Of a DNA stretch of 64,000 nt, positions 25,039 through 34,118 are shown piece after piece. The stretch is from Hyphomicrobiales bacterium. Lineage in GTDB: Bacteria > Pseudomonadota > Alphaproteobacteria > Rhizobiales > Beijerinckiaceae. Each line of letters opens with the position of its first letter. The stretch's first letter is position 1. The notes under the pieces are model-generated. The model searched no databases. It was given only the letters and a program-made list of their open reading frames with translations, and was not told the origin of the DNA. The stretch covers positions 1 through 64,000 of the forward strand of contig SEEM01000006.1 of NCBI GenBank assembly GCA_004144595.1, read 5' to 3'. Both the position numbers and the translations under genes were made by a program.

Positions 25039-25458
25039 GGTGTTTCCCCCGTTTTCAAACGATCTAGATGGGTGGGGGATTCTGATCGGATGCCGGTACG
25101 AAACACAAGCCCGTCATCGCGCATGGGGCATCCGCAAAGCGCGGGCGGCAGGATTGTTGCGCGAATACAACGACGCCTCTCAAAGCGACGTTTCCGGCGA
25201 GCAGAGCGTGGAGCGCGACGCAGCCTCAAAATGCTCAAAACCGGCAATAGTTCTTATATAAACGATATCTTTCTGAACAATCTTGCCGGCGCATGCTCGG
25301 AAATCGACTATTTTGGGTGATTTGCGGGATTCTCGGGGCCGATTGCGGAGGTGGTACGGCCATTTCGAGGCATCCCAAGCAGGATTGCGGCGGGAAACGG
25401 CTCGGGTCATGCTTCGAATCAAGCGGGGGTGTCTGACCCCAAAGAACTTATAACCGGG
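25039..25458. other. Intergenic region, no gene seen
   Basis: About 420 bp between the divergent FAH-family gene and the FadL-like gene. Bases about 25240-25325 are relatively A/T-rich (CTTATATAAACGATATCTTTC) and probably hold promoter elements. The open frame of the porin extends back to 25351 but shows no conserved residues there. Confidence 0.4.
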
Positions 25459-26811
25459 ATGGATTCGATGAAGGGCCTTGTTCGTACTGCCGCCGCCGCC
25501 ACCGTCTCGCTCGCCGCGCTGATCGCGGCTGGAGCGGCTTCGGCGAGCTCCTTCGCCATCCGCAGCGGCCAGGGCGCCGAGGGTCTCGGCATGGCCTTTG
25601 CCGGCGCGGCCTCGGGCGGCATCGGCATGAGCGCGATGGCGTGGAACCCCGCCACCATCACCATGTTCCCTGGCCGCACCAGCAACTGGAACTACACCTA
25701 TCTCAACGCCAATGGCGACTATCAGCCGACGGCAGCCTCGCGGGTCGGCGGTCCGGCCGCGCCAGCGCCGCTGAACCCGATTCAGTTCGGTACCGGCAAC
25801 CTCGGCGGCGACGGCGCCGTGATCCCTGCTTCGGCCAGCGCCTGGCAACTCACCGATCGGCTTTGGGTCGGCATGACCACTGGCGCGCCGTACGGCCTGC
25901 GCTCCAAGCCGGAAAACCAGGTTCACGCCGCCCAGATTTACGGGCGTTCGGCCAAGGTCGTGACCATCAACGTCTCGCCGACCGTCGGCTACAAGGTCAA
26001 CGACTGGCTCTCGGTCGGCGCCGCTCTGCAGGTCCAGTATTTGAGCGCCAAGCTGAAGCAGGCCGGTGGCCTCGCGCCCACGGCGTCCCCGGTCATTCTT
26101 GAAGGCGACACGATCGATTTCGGCTATCGCCTCGGCGCGACGTTCACCCCGTTCGAGGGAACGAATATCGGCGTGGCCTATCGTTCGTCGATCCGCCAGA
26201 CGCTCGAAGGGTCGCTGGCCACGCCGACGCCCGTTCTCGCCCGCTTCCCGGTCAAGGCCAACCTGAACCTTCCCGACTCGGTCGTCGTCGGCGTTTCGCA
26301 GGTCATCAACGATCAGTGGCAGGTCCATGCCGGGGTCGAGTGGACGAACTGGAGCCGCTTTCGCAACATCCCGATCGTCAACGAGCTCAACGGCCGCCCG
26401 CAGACCAGCCTGAATTTCCAGTATGACGATGCCTGGTTCTTCAGCGGCGGTGTCGAGTACAAGTACAGCAAGGACCTTACGCTGCGCGCCGGCATCGGTT
26501 ACGAGATGTCTGCGGTCAACGACCGCAACCGCACGATCTATATCTCCGACAATGACCGTCTTTGGCTCAGCGCCGGCGCGAGCTATCAGATCACCGACCG
26601 GATCAAGCTGGATGTCGGCTATACCTATATCGACGTGAAGAAGGCATCGGTGAACTATAACCCGGGGCACCCGCAGTGGAACGCGGCCGCGCCGGTCTAC
26701 TACACCGCAGAAGCCAAGCCCTATGTTCATGTCGTCTCGGCCGGCCTGACCTATCGCTGGGACGATCCGACCCAGACCCTTCCGGTCAACCCGGTCGTCC
26801 GCAAGTACTGA
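25459..26811 (+). CDS. OmpP1/FadL-family outer-membrane transport protein
   Basis: 450 aa from the ATG at 25459; 25468 is also possible. A signal peptide ends at about ASA (residue 32). The mature N-terminus SSFAIRSGQGAEGLGMAFAGAASG ... AMAWNPATITMFPG is the FadL plug signature, including the NPA motif. It is followed by a barrel of alternating beta-strands ending in the expected aromatic-rich closing strand (VSAGLTYRWDDP, then a short tail). The family takes long-chain fatty acids and other hydrophobic compounds across the outer membrane. phaC, downstream on the opposite strand, uses fatty-acid-derived precursors, but a functional link is speculative. Confidence 0.9.
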   Translation: MDSMKGLVRTAAAATVSLAALIAAGAASASSFAIRSGQGAEGLGMAFAGAASGGIGMSAMAWNPATITMFPGRTSNWNYTYLNANGDYQPTAASRVGGPAAPAPLNPIQFGTGNLGGDGAVIPASASAWQLTDRLWVGMTTGAPYGLRSKPENQVHAAQIYGRSAKVVTINVSPTVGYKVNDWLSVGAALQVQYLSAKLKQAGGLAPTASPVILEGDTIDFGYRLGATFTPFEGTNIGVAYRSSIRQTLEGSLATPTPVLARFPVKANLNLPDSVVVGVSQVINDQWQVHAGVEWTNWSRFRNIPIVNELNGRPQTSLNFQYDDAWFFSGGVEYKYSKDLTLRAGIGYEMSAVNDRNRTIYISDNDRLWLSAGASYQITDRIKLDVGYTYIDVKKASVNYNPGHPQWNAAAPVYYTAEAKPYVHVVSAGLTYRWDDPTQTLPVNPVVRKY

Positions 26812-26828
26812 GCGACGTCGCTCTCACG

Positions 26829-26858
26829 AAAAAGCCGGCCTTCGGGTCGGCTTTTTTG
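26829..26858 (+). terminator. Terminator after the FadL-like gene
   Basis: AAGCCGGCC (26832-26840), loop TTCG, GGTCGGCTT (26845-26853), then T6 and GTTG. One G-T pair in a 9-bp stem closed by a stable TTCG loop; 20 nt after the stop. Confidence 0.88.
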
Positions 26859-27088
26859 TTGCTGTGTCGCGCCAGCTTGGCTGCGTTGGCACCGCGGGCA
26901 ACTGATGCTGCTTGCCGCGACCACCGCGATTTCGCCTGCGTCGCCGTGACGGCTGACGGCGATTGAATCGGCTTCGCCGAAGCAGCCCTGCGCAGCGACT
27001 ATGTCAACGGCTGCGAGGCGTCGCCGGATGCCCGGGCAATGCGCCGATCGCCATTTCAACTTCGGTCTGACGCCCGGCGATCCAGCGC
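26859..27088. other. Intergenic remnant
   Basis: No intact gene. In one plus-strand frame, readings such as FACVAVTADGD-stop-IGFAEAALRSDYVNGCE suggest a decayed small Cys-containing protein gene interrupted by a stop. The similarity is too weak to name. Confidence 0.25.
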
Positions 27089-28909
27089 CTACGCCTTCAC
27101 CTTCACATAGGTTCCCGGAGCATCGGCGAGCGCCTTGAGCTTGCCACCGCCCGGTTCGCGGGCAGGGACCTTCTTCGGCGCCTGGGCCTCCAGCCAGCTG
27201 AACCAGTGCGGCCACCACGAGCCCGGATGCTCGTCCGCCTTGGCCAGCCAGTCGGCATAGCGGCCCTTGGCCGGGCCGCTGGTCCAGTACTGGTATTTCA
27301 CCTTGGCTGGCGGGTTGACGACGCCGGCGATATGGCCGGAGCCGGCGACGACATGCTCGACCGGCCCGCCGAAGCATTGCGAACCGTTGAAGACCGATTG
27401 GGCCGGCGCGATATGGTCCTCGCGCGTCGCGAGATTGTAGATCGGGATCGTCACCCGCTTGAGGTCGAGCGTCTTGCCGCCGAGCCGCATCTCGCCCTTG
27501 GAGAGCTTGTTGTCGAGATAGCAGTTGCGCAGGTAGAAGGAGTGGTTCGCAGCCGGCATCCGCGTCGAATCCGCATTCCAGTAGAGCAGGTCGAACGGCG
27601 TGGGCGCCTTGCCCTTCAGGTAGTTGTTGACGGCATAGGACCAGATCAGGTCGTTCGGCCGGAGCATGTTGAAGGCCCCGGCCATCCGCGAGCCGTCGAG
27701 ATAGCCGGTCCGGGCCATCTGCTCCTCGATAGCGCGGATCTGCTCCTCGTCGACGAAGACCGAGAGCTCGCCGGCTTGCGAGAAATCGACCTGCGTGGTG
27801 AAGAAGGTCGCGCTCTCGATGCGCTTGTCGCGCACCGCTGCCATATAGGCCAGCGTGACGCCGAGAAGCGTCCCGCCGACGCAGTAGCCGATCGCCGAGA
27901 CCTTCTTTTCCCCCGTCGCTTGCTCGATCGTGTCGAGCGCGGCGAAGATGCCCTCGCGCATATAGCTCTCGAAATCCTTGGCGGCGTGGCGGGCATCCGG
28001 ATTGACCCAGGAGATGCAGAAGACGGTCAGTCCCTGCGCGACGCACCAGCGGATGAAGCTCTTCTCCGGGTTGAGGTCGAGGATGTAGAACTTGTTGATC
28101 CAGGGCGGCACGATCAGCAGCGGCCGCTTCAGCACCTGCGGCGTCGCCGGCGCATACTGGATCAGCTCGATGATCTCGTTGCGGAAGACGACCTTGCCCG
28201 GCGTCGTCGCGATATTGACGCCGACCTCGAAGGTGCCGCCGTCGGACTGGCGGATCTTGAGCTCGCCGCCGCCGGCCTCGACATCCTCGGCATACATCTT
28301 CATGCCGCGCACGAGGTTCTCGCCGTTCTGCTGCATCGTCTCGCGCAGCAGTTCGGGATTGGTGGCGACGAAATTGGTCGGCGAGAGCGCACCGGCAATC
28401 TGCTTGATGTAGAAGCGGGCCTTCTCTCGCGTATGCGGGTCGAGGTCGTCGGCCTTGTCGACCATGGTTTCGGCCCAGCGCGAGCCGATCAGATAAGCCT
28501 GCTTGATGAAGTCGAAGGTCGGATGGTTCGTCCAGTCCGGGTCCTTGAAGCGGCCGTCGCGCTTGTCCGGCTCGACGACGGGCGCAACCTCCTCGCCACC
28601 GGCACGCTTCAGCGCCGTGCTCCACAGGTTCATGAAGTCGCCGGTGAGGGAGGCCTGCGCCTCGATGATCTTGGAGGGGTCGTTGACCCAGCGTTCGGCG
28701 AGGCGCCCGAGCGTCTTGACCATGTCGCTGGCCTCCTCGGCCTGGCCGGTCTTGGCCTCGCCGCGTTCGATCGGCTTGAGATAGGCCGCGGTGACCTTGC
28801 CGTATTCCTCGACGAGCCGGCCCATATTCTGCGCGAACTGGTCGAAGTCGGGAGCGGCGGCCTCGGCCGGGCCGGTCGTGTCCTTAGCCCTGTCGCTTTT
28901 CCCGCTCAT
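27089..28909 (-). CDS. phaC: Class I poly(3-hydroxyalkanoate) synthase
   Basis: 606 aa from the ATG at 28909, the size of class I PhaC. It polymerises (R)-3-hydroxyacyl-CoA, mainly 3-hydroxybutyryl-CoA, on the granule surface. The lipase-like box is GYCVGG with nucleophile Cys343. LLIVPPWINKFYILDL, FCISWVNPD and the catalytic Asp/His regions (YNLATREDHIAP, GSGHIAGVVNPP) are all present. The longer frame upstream of 28909 has no family support. No phaA, phaB or phasin gene is nearby. It diverges from a lipoprotein gene. Confidence 0.96.
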   Translation of the reverse strand: MSGKSDRAKDTTGPAEAAAPDFDQFAQNMGRLVEEYGKVTAAYLKPIERGEAKTGQAEEASDMVKTLGRLAERWVNDPSKIIEAQASLTGDFMNLWSTALKRAGGEEVAPVVEPDKRDGRFKDPDWTNHPTFDFIKQAYLIGSRWAETMVDKADDLDPHTREKARFYIKQIAGALSPTNFVATNPELLRETMQQNGENLVRGMKMYAEDVEAGGGELKIRQSDGGTFEVGVNIATTPGKVVFRNEIIELIQYAPATPQVLKRPLLIVPPWINKFYILDLNPEKSFIRWCVAQGLTVFCISWVNPDARHAAKDFESYMREGIFAALDTIEQATGEKKVSAIGYCVGGTLLGVTLAYMAAVRDKRIESATFFTTQVDFSQAGELSVFVDEEQIRAIEEQMARTGYLDGSRMAGAFNMLRPNDLIWSYAVNNYLKGKAPTPFDLLYWNADSTRMPAANHSFYLRNCYLDNKLSKGEMRLGGKTLDLKRVTIPIYNLATREDHIAPAQSVFNGSQCFGGPVEHVVAGSGHIAGVVNPPAKVKYQYWTSGPAKGRYADWLAKADEHPGSWWPHWFSWLEAQAPKKVPAREPGGGKLKALADAPGTYVKVKA

Positions 28910-29024
28910 ATCTCGCCCTTTTCCCCGGTCGTTATCGGATAGCGCATGACGCTCCATTTTGGTCCTATTAAGGACGCAGCCGCTGTGCTTTACCAAGGAA
29001 AATCGACAACCGCTGGATGGTCCG

Positions 29025-29387
29025 ATGCCGACTGAAATCTCCGCGAAAAAGCTACTCCTGATCCCGGCTGCCCTGGTCGTGGTCGGAACGGCGCTCGCCG
29101 GCTGCGGCAGCGACGAGGGCTTCAAGGGGGTCGCCGAGGCTGCGGGCCTCGCGACCACGCCGCAGCAATCGAAGGCTTTCGTCCGGGAAACCCGTCCCGC
29201 CGATCTCGAATACGTCCCTATCGGGTCGAGCGTGACCCGGGCCGCTCCGCGCAAGCCGGTGGAGGACTACAAGAAGATCGAGGCTGCCCTTGACGCCAAG
29301 CAGAAGGCCAACGCGGCTGCCGGCGAAACCGCCAAGGCGCTTGGTGCGACGCCGCCGCCCGCACCGGCGGTGCTTCCCCGCAACTGA
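29025..29387 (+). CDS. Small lipoprotein of unknown function
   Basis: 120 aa from the ATG at 29025. The signal peptide (KKLLLIPAALVVVGTALAGC) has a lipobox with the lipidated cysteine near residue 26. The mature part is short, charged and Ala/Pro-rich at the C-terminus (ALGATPPPAPAVLP), suggesting a flexible periplasmic protein anchored to a membrane. No family recognised. Confidence 0.75.
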   Translation: MPTEISAKKLLLIPAALVVVGTALAGCGSDEGFKGVAEAAGLATTPQQSKAFVRETRPADLEYVPIGSSVTRAAPRKPVEDYKKIEAALDAKQKANAAAGETAKALGATPPPAPAVLPRN

Positions 29388-29570
29388 GCGAAGGCCCGCT
29401 TCCGGCAACGCAGCGCGGGTGGAGACTGGTCTCCTCGCACTGGAATTCGCAAAATATTGCGCCCTTTGCTCTGTCATGACCAAAGATGCGATGCTAAGCA
29501 CCCTCGACGCAAGGATGTGATCCCGGCGATAACATGACACCGCCCACGGGCGGCCGAGGACCTGTTCGAG

Positions 29571-30791
29571 ATGAGCGATTTCCACCGTATCAAGCGCCTG
29601 CCGCCCTACGTTTTCGAACAGGTCAACAAGATCAAGGCGGCCGAGCGCGCCAAGGGCGTCGACATCATCGATCTCGGCATGGGCAATCCCGACCTGCCGG
29701 CGCCGAAGCACGTCATCGAGAAGCTGGTCGAGACCGTCGGCAAGCCGCGCACCGACCGCTATTCCGCTTCCAAGGGCATCGGCGGCCTGCGCCGCGCCCA
29801 GGCGAGTTATTACGAGCGCCGCTTCGGCGTGAAGCTCAACCCGGATACGCAGGTCGTCGCGACGCTGGGCTCGAAGGAGGGCTTCGCCAACATGGCGCAG
29901 GCCATCACCGGGCCGGGCGACGTCGTGCTGGTGCCGAATCCGAGCTACCCGATCCACGCCTTCGGCTTCCTGATGGCAGGCGGCGTGATTCGGTCGGTCC
30001 CGGCCGAGCCGACCCCGGCGATGTTCCCGGCGCTGGAGCGGGCGATGATGCATTCGGTGCCGAAGCCGATCGCGCTCGTCACCTGCTATCCCGCCAACCC
30101 GACGGCCTATGTCGCCTCGCTCGACTTCTACCGCGATCTCGTCGCCTTCGCCAGGAAGCACGAGCTGATCCTGCTTTCCGATCTCGCTTATGCCGAGGTC
30201 TATTTCGACGAGAACAACCCGCCGCCCTCGATGCTGCAGGTGCCGGGCGCGATCGACGTCGCCGTCGAGTTCACGTCGATGTCGAAGACGTTCTCGATGG
30301 CGGGCTGGCGCATGGGCTTCGCCGTCGGCAACGAGCGCCTGCTCGCCGCGCTGGCACGGGTGAAATCCTATCTCGACTACGGCGCCTATACACCGATCCA
30401 GGTCGCGGCGGCGGCGGCCCTCAATGGCCCTGACGACTGCATCCGCGAGATGCGCGAGACCTATCGCAAGCGCCGCGACGCGCTTGTCGAGAGCTTCGGC
30501 AAGGCCGGCTGGGAATTCCCGGCTCCGGAAGCCTCGATGTTCGCCTGGGTCGCGATCCCCGAGAAGTTCCGCCATCTCGGCTCGCTGGAATTCTCGAAGC
30601 TCCTGATCGAGAAGGCCGAGGTCGCGGTCGCGCCGGGCATCGGCTTCGGCGAGCATGGCGATGATTATGTCCGCATCGCCATCGTCGAGAACGAGCAGCG
30701 CATCCGCCAGGCCGCGCGTAATATCGGCCGCTTCCTCAAGGGCGCCGACACGACGCTGCACAACGTCATCCAGATGCCGAAGGCGGGGTAG
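29571..30791 (+). CDS. Class I/II aminotransferase (AlaC / LL-DAP aminotransferase-like)
   Basis: 406 aa. PLP-dependent fold-type I enzyme: IDLGMGNPDLPAPKHV, YSASKGIGGLRRA, VVLVPNPSYPIHAF, CYPANPTA, SDLAYAEVYFD and the PLP lysine Lys239 in SMSKTFSMAGWRMGF. Sequences like this are often annotated as LL-diaminopimelate aminotransferase, but they also resemble E. coli AlaC, a glutamate-pyruvate aminotransferase. The position before hom fits aspartate-family amino acid metabolism. The exact substrate is open. Confidence 0.9.
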   Translation: MSDFHRIKRLPPYVFEQVNKIKAAERAKGVDIIDLGMGNPDLPAPKHVIEKLVETVGKPRTDRYSASKGIGGLRRAQASYYERRFGVKLNPDTQVVATLGSKEGFANMAQAITGPGDVVLVPNPSYPIHAFGFLMAGGVIRSVPAEPTPAMFPALERAMMHSVPKPIALVTCYPANPTAYVASLDFYRDLVAFARKHELILLSDLAYAEVYFDENNPPPSMLQVPGAIDVAVEFTSMSKTFSMAGWRMGFAVGNERLLAALARVKSYLDYGAYTPIQVAAAAALNGPDDCIREMRETYRKRRDALVESFGKAGWEFPAPEASMFAWVAIPEKFRHLGSLEFSKLLIEKAEVAVAPGIGFGEHGDDYVRIAIVENEQRIRQAARNIGRFLKGADTTLHNVIQMPKAG

Positions 30792-30804
30792 GGTTCTCTC
30801 TAGG

Positions 30805-30900
30805 CCGTCATGCTCGGGCTTGACCCGAGCATCTCGGAAACGAGTGCCTTCTGGTCCTGAGATTCTCGGGTCGTCGCTACGCGCCGCCCGAGAATGACGG
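30805..30900 (+). repeat. Dispersed two-hairpin repeat, intact copy
   Basis: Ends are CCGTCAT and ATGACGG, an inverted pair. The left half is a perfect hairpin (ATGCTCGGG, CTTGA, CCCGAGCAT; 30810-30832). The right half is another (ATTCTCGGG at 30862-30870 with CCCGAGAAT at 30887-30895). Degenerate or partial copies occur at 15566-15592 and 21405-21492. It has no coding capacity and looks like a small non-autonomous element or REP/BIME-type repeat. Confidence 0.75.
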
Positions 30901-30985
30901 CCAGGGCTCTGGACCGCGCCTCCAAAACATGGGAACCGATGCGATGCGGACGGATGGCTCCGCATCGCGCCCGAGGTCCGCTTCC

Positions 30986-31417
30986 ATGTCACGAACAGGC
31001 CGCCTCCTCGGCATCGCTTTCGCCCTCTTCGCGCTGATCTGCCTCGTCGCGACCTATGACTATTCCCGTGGCCGCATCCCGGAGACGCGCTCCGCCCTGG
31101 TCTCGGATGTGCTGGCCGTTACCAATGGCCGCGAATGCGCCCGCGATGCCACGGATATCGTCACCCGTTATATCCCGGTCGGAACCGGCCGGGCCGATGC
31201 CGAGCGGGTTCTCTCCGACGTTACGATCGATCCTCCCAAGCCCTGGTTCTGGACCCCCGCGGTCGAGAACAGCACTGTGTCCGAGGGCGCCACGATCGAG
31301 GCCCTGCACACCATCAAGGCGACGGCCTTCGGCACCAATCTGCTGCGCATCTATCTCGGTTTCGAGGATGGCAAAGTGAAGCGCGTTGCCGCCGAGGTCG
31401 TCTGCCATTTCGGCTGA
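30986..31417 (+). CDS. Hypothetical protein with N-terminal membrane anchor
   Basis: 143 aa from the ATG at 30986 (GAGG 8 nt upstream); an ATG at 30929 is an alternative without a ribosome site. One membrane helix near the N-terminus (LLGIAFALFALICLVATY) is followed by a ~110-residue soluble domain with two cysteines (ECARD and the C-terminal VCHFG). No family recognised. It lies between the aminotransferase and hom on the same strand. Confidence 0.65.
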   Translation: MSRTGRLLGIAFALFALICLVATYDYSRGRIPETRSALVSDVLAVTNGRECARDATDIVTRYIPVGTGRADAERVLSDVTIDPPKPWFWTPAVENSTVSEGATIEALHTIKATAFGTNLLRIYLGFEDGKVKRVAAEVVCHFG

Positions 31418-31489
31418 AACACGGTCCAAAACCCGGTGCGGGACGGCTTCCTCGTTGACTCCCGCCGCACCTCATGCGACGCCGCGCGC

Positions 31490-32842
31490 ATGACCAGCGT
31501 GCCTCTTTCGCCTGCCTCACAGCCCCTGCGCGTCGGACTTGCCGGCCTCGGCACGGTCGGCGCATCGACCTTGCGCATCCTGCGCCGGCAGGAGAACGCG
31601 CTGGCGGCGCGTTGCGGTCGTACGATCCGCGTCACCGCCGTCTCGGCCCGCGACCGCCATCGCGACCGCGGCATCGATCTCGGCGGATTCGCCTGGTTCG
31701 ACGATCCGGTCGCGCTGGCGAATTCGGACGAGATCGACTGCTTCGTCGAACTGATCGGCGGCTCGGACGGCCCTGCCAAGCAAGCGGTCGAGGCGGCTTT
31801 GTCCGCTGGCAAGCACGTCGTTACCGCCAACAAGGCGCTGCTCGCGGCCCATGGCGTCGCGCTTGCCGAGCTCGCCGAGAGCAACGGAGTGGCGCTCGCC
31901 TTCGAGGCCTCTTCGGCCGGCGGCATCCCGGTCGTGAAGACGCTGCGCGAGGCGCTGGTCGGCAACAATGTCGGCCGCATCTCCGGTATCCTCAACGGCA
32001 CCTGCAATTACATCCTCTCCCGCATGGAGCAGGAAGGGCTGACCTTCGAGGACTGCCTGAAGGACGCCCAGCGCCTCGGCTATGCCGAAGCGGACCCGAC
32101 CTTCGACGTCGAGGGCTTCGACACCGCTCATAAGCTCGCCATTCTGACGAGCCTCGCCTTCGGCACGAAGATCGACGCCGAAGCGATTCATGTCGAAGGC
32201 ATTTCGGCGATCACGCCGCTCGACCTGAAGATGGCCGACGATCTTGGCTATCGCATCAAATTGCTCGGCGTCGCCGAGCGCACCAAGACTGGCATCGAGC
32301 AGCGCGTGCACCCGACAATGGTGCCGAAATCTTCCCCCATCGCGCAGGTGATGGGCGTGCTCAATGCTGTCAGCGTCGATGCCGATGCGGTCCGCGAGAT
32401 CACGCTGGTCGGCCCCGGTGCCGGCGGCGATCCGACGGCTTCCGCCGTCGTGGCCGATATCGCAGATGTCGCGCGTGGCACCGCGGGCCTGCCTTTCGGC
32501 CTGCCCGTAGCCCGCCTGGAAGAGCCCAAGCGAGCGCCTATGCAGCGCCATGAAGGCGGCTACTATGTCCGCCTCGCCGTTGCCGATAGGCCGGGCGCCG
32601 CCGCTGCCATCGCGACCCGCATGGCGCAGGCCGACATCTCGCTGGAAAGCATCGTCCAGCGGCGCTCGCCCGAGGCCGTCACGCGCGATCCCGGCGGCCG
32701 CTCCGGCGCGCCGGTTCCGGTCGTGCTGATCACCTATGCCACCAGCGAGAGCGCGATCCGCGCCGCGCTCGAAAGGGTCACCGCCGACGGCCATGTCGCG
32801 GAACCGCCACAAGTTATTCGGATTGAACGCGAACAGGTCTGA
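31490..32842 (+). CDS. hom: Homoserine dehydrogenase
   Basis: 450 aa from the ATG at 31490. It reduces aspartate semialdehyde to homoserine, the branch to threonine and methionine. Domains: NAD(P)-binding (VGLAGLGTVGASTLRIL), catalytic core (VTANKALLA, EASSAGGIPVVKTLRE, GILNGTCNYILSRM, GYAEADPTFDVEGFDTAHKLAIL), and a C-terminal ACT domain from about residue 365 (YYVRLAVADRPGAAAAIATRMAQADISLESIVQR) that usually senses threonine. It is followed at 45 bp by glpX, a conserved alphaproteobacterial order. Confidence 0.96.
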   Translation: MTSVPLSPASQPLRVGLAGLGTVGASTLRILRRQENALAARCGRTIRVTAVSARDRHRDRGIDLGGFAWFDDPVALANSDEIDCFVELIGGSDGPAKQAVEAALSAGKHVVTANKALLAAHGVALAELAESNGVALAFEASSAGGIPVVKTLREALVGNNVGRISGILNGTCNYILSRMEQEGLTFEDCLKDAQRLGYAEADPTFDVEGFDTAHKLAILTSLAFGTKIDAEAIHVEGISAITPLDLKMADDLGYRIKLLGVAERTKTGIEQRVHPTMVPKSSPIAQVMGVLNAVSVDADAVREITLVGPGAGGDPTASAVVADIADVARGTAGLPFGLPVARLEEPKRAPMQRHEGGYYVRLAVADRPGAAAAIATRMAQADISLESIVQRRSPEAVTRDPGGRSGAPVPVVLITYATSESAIRAALERVTADGHVAEPPQVIRIEREQV

Positions 32843-32887
32843 CACGACCTCCTTTCATCTCCCGATTTCAAAGGGGACTTACATTTC

Positions 32888-33886
32888 ATGTCCGTCGATC
32901 TCCGCATCTCCCCCGACCAGATCATCGAGCGCTATCTCTCGATGGAGCTCGTGCGCGTCACCGAGCGCGCCGCCGTCGCAGCGGCCCGCCTGCGTGGCCA
33001 TGGCAACGAGAAGGCGGCCGACCAGGCCGCGGTCGACGCGATGCGCCGCGAGCTGAACCGCCTGCCGATCGACGGCGAGATCGTCATCGGAGAGGGCGAG
33101 CGCGACGAGGCGCCGATGCTCTTCATCGGCGAGAAGGTCGGCAACAAGCAGGGCCCGAAGGTGCATATCGCGGTCGACCCGCTGGAAGGCACCACGCTCT
33201 GCGCCAAGGATATGCCGGGCTCGATCGCCGTGATGGCGATGGCCGGCGCCGGCAGCCTGCTCTACGCTCCCGACGTCTACATGGACAAGATCGCTTGCGG
33301 CCCGGGCTACGCCAAGGGCGTGATCGACCTCGATGCCTCGCCGGCCGACAACATCAACGCGCTGGCCAAGGCCAAGGGCGTCAAGCCGAATGAGATCTCC
33401 ACGCTGATCATGGACCGCCCGCGCCATGCCAAGCTGATCGAGGAGGTCCGCAAGACCGGCTGCTCGATCCGCCTGATCACCGACGGCGACGTCGCCGGCG
33501 TGATCTTCTGCACCCAGCCCGAGAAGACCGGCATCGACCTCTATCTCGGCATCGGCGGCGCGCCGGAAGGCGTGCTCGCTGCGGCGGCGCTCCGCTGCGT
33601 CGGCGGCCAGATGCAGGGCCGCCTCATCCTCGACACCGAGGAGAAGCGCGTTCGGGCGCACGGCATGGGCGTGCTCGACCCCAACAAGAAATACGACATG
33701 TCGGAAATGGCCTCGGGCGACGTCATCGTCTGCGCCACCGGCGTCACCGATGGCGGCATGCTCTCGGGCGTGCGCTTCGGCAAGGATGTCATCGAGACCG
33801 AGACGCTGGTCTATCGCTCGATCACCGGCACCGTCCGCCGCATCTATGGCGAGCACCGCGAGTTCTCGAAGTTCCAGCTCGACTGA
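32888..33886 (+). CDS. glpX: Class II fructose-1,6-bisphosphatase
   Basis: 332 aa, normal length for GlpX. It hydrolyses fructose-1,6-bisphosphate in gluconeogenesis. Features: IVIGEGERDEAPMLFIGE (metal-binding acidic loop), VDPLEGTTLCA (lithium-sensitive phosphatase signature), LIMDRPRHAKLI, ITDGDVAG and GIGGAPEGVLAAAALRCVGG. Part of the hom-glpX-recJ block. Confidence 0.97.
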   Translation: MSVDLRISPDQIIERYLSMELVRVTERAAVAAARLRGHGNEKAADQAAVDAMRRELNRLPIDGEIVIGEGERDEAPMLFIGEKVGNKQGPKVHIAVDPLEGTTLCAKDMPGSIAVMAMAGAGSLLYAPDVYMDKIACGPGYAKGVIDLDASPADNINALAKAKGVKPNEISTLIMDRPRHAKLIEEVRKTGCSIRLITDGDVAGVIFCTQPEKTGIDLYLGIGGAPEGVLAAAALRCVGGQMQGRLILDTEEKRVRAHGMGVLDPNKKYDMSEMASGDVIVCATGVTDGGMLSGVRFGKDVIETETLVYRSITGTVRRIYGEHREFSKFQLD

Positions 33887-33911
33887 GCTGGCACGCGCCA
33901 CATCGCGCCAG

Positions 33912-33944
33912 CGGCCGGGTGCAAGCCCGGCCGTTGCCGTTTTC
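33912..33944 (+). terminator. Terminator after glpX
   Basis: CGGCCGGG (33912-33919), loop TGCAAG, CCCGGCCG (33926-33933), then TTGCCGTTTT. Perfect 8-bp GC stem with a weak T tract, 25 nt after the stop. Confidence 0.6.
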
Positions 33945-34118
33945 GAGCTCGGCAACCCGAGGTCGTCCCATCGTAGGGCTCCGGAGGCCCTTGTCCCGGA
34001 TCGGCGCGGCTTCGCCGCTTGTCGGTATGACGGTAAAGATACGCAAGGCGCTGCCTAAAGCCGCTGACGGGCGCGCATCGGTTGACGCGGGGCCTCGCTT
34101 GCGCGACGCCGTGACATC

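Noticed and set aside
29052-30992. 646-codon minus-strand open frame
   Set aside because: Antisense of the aminotransferase gene, which has all PLP motifs.
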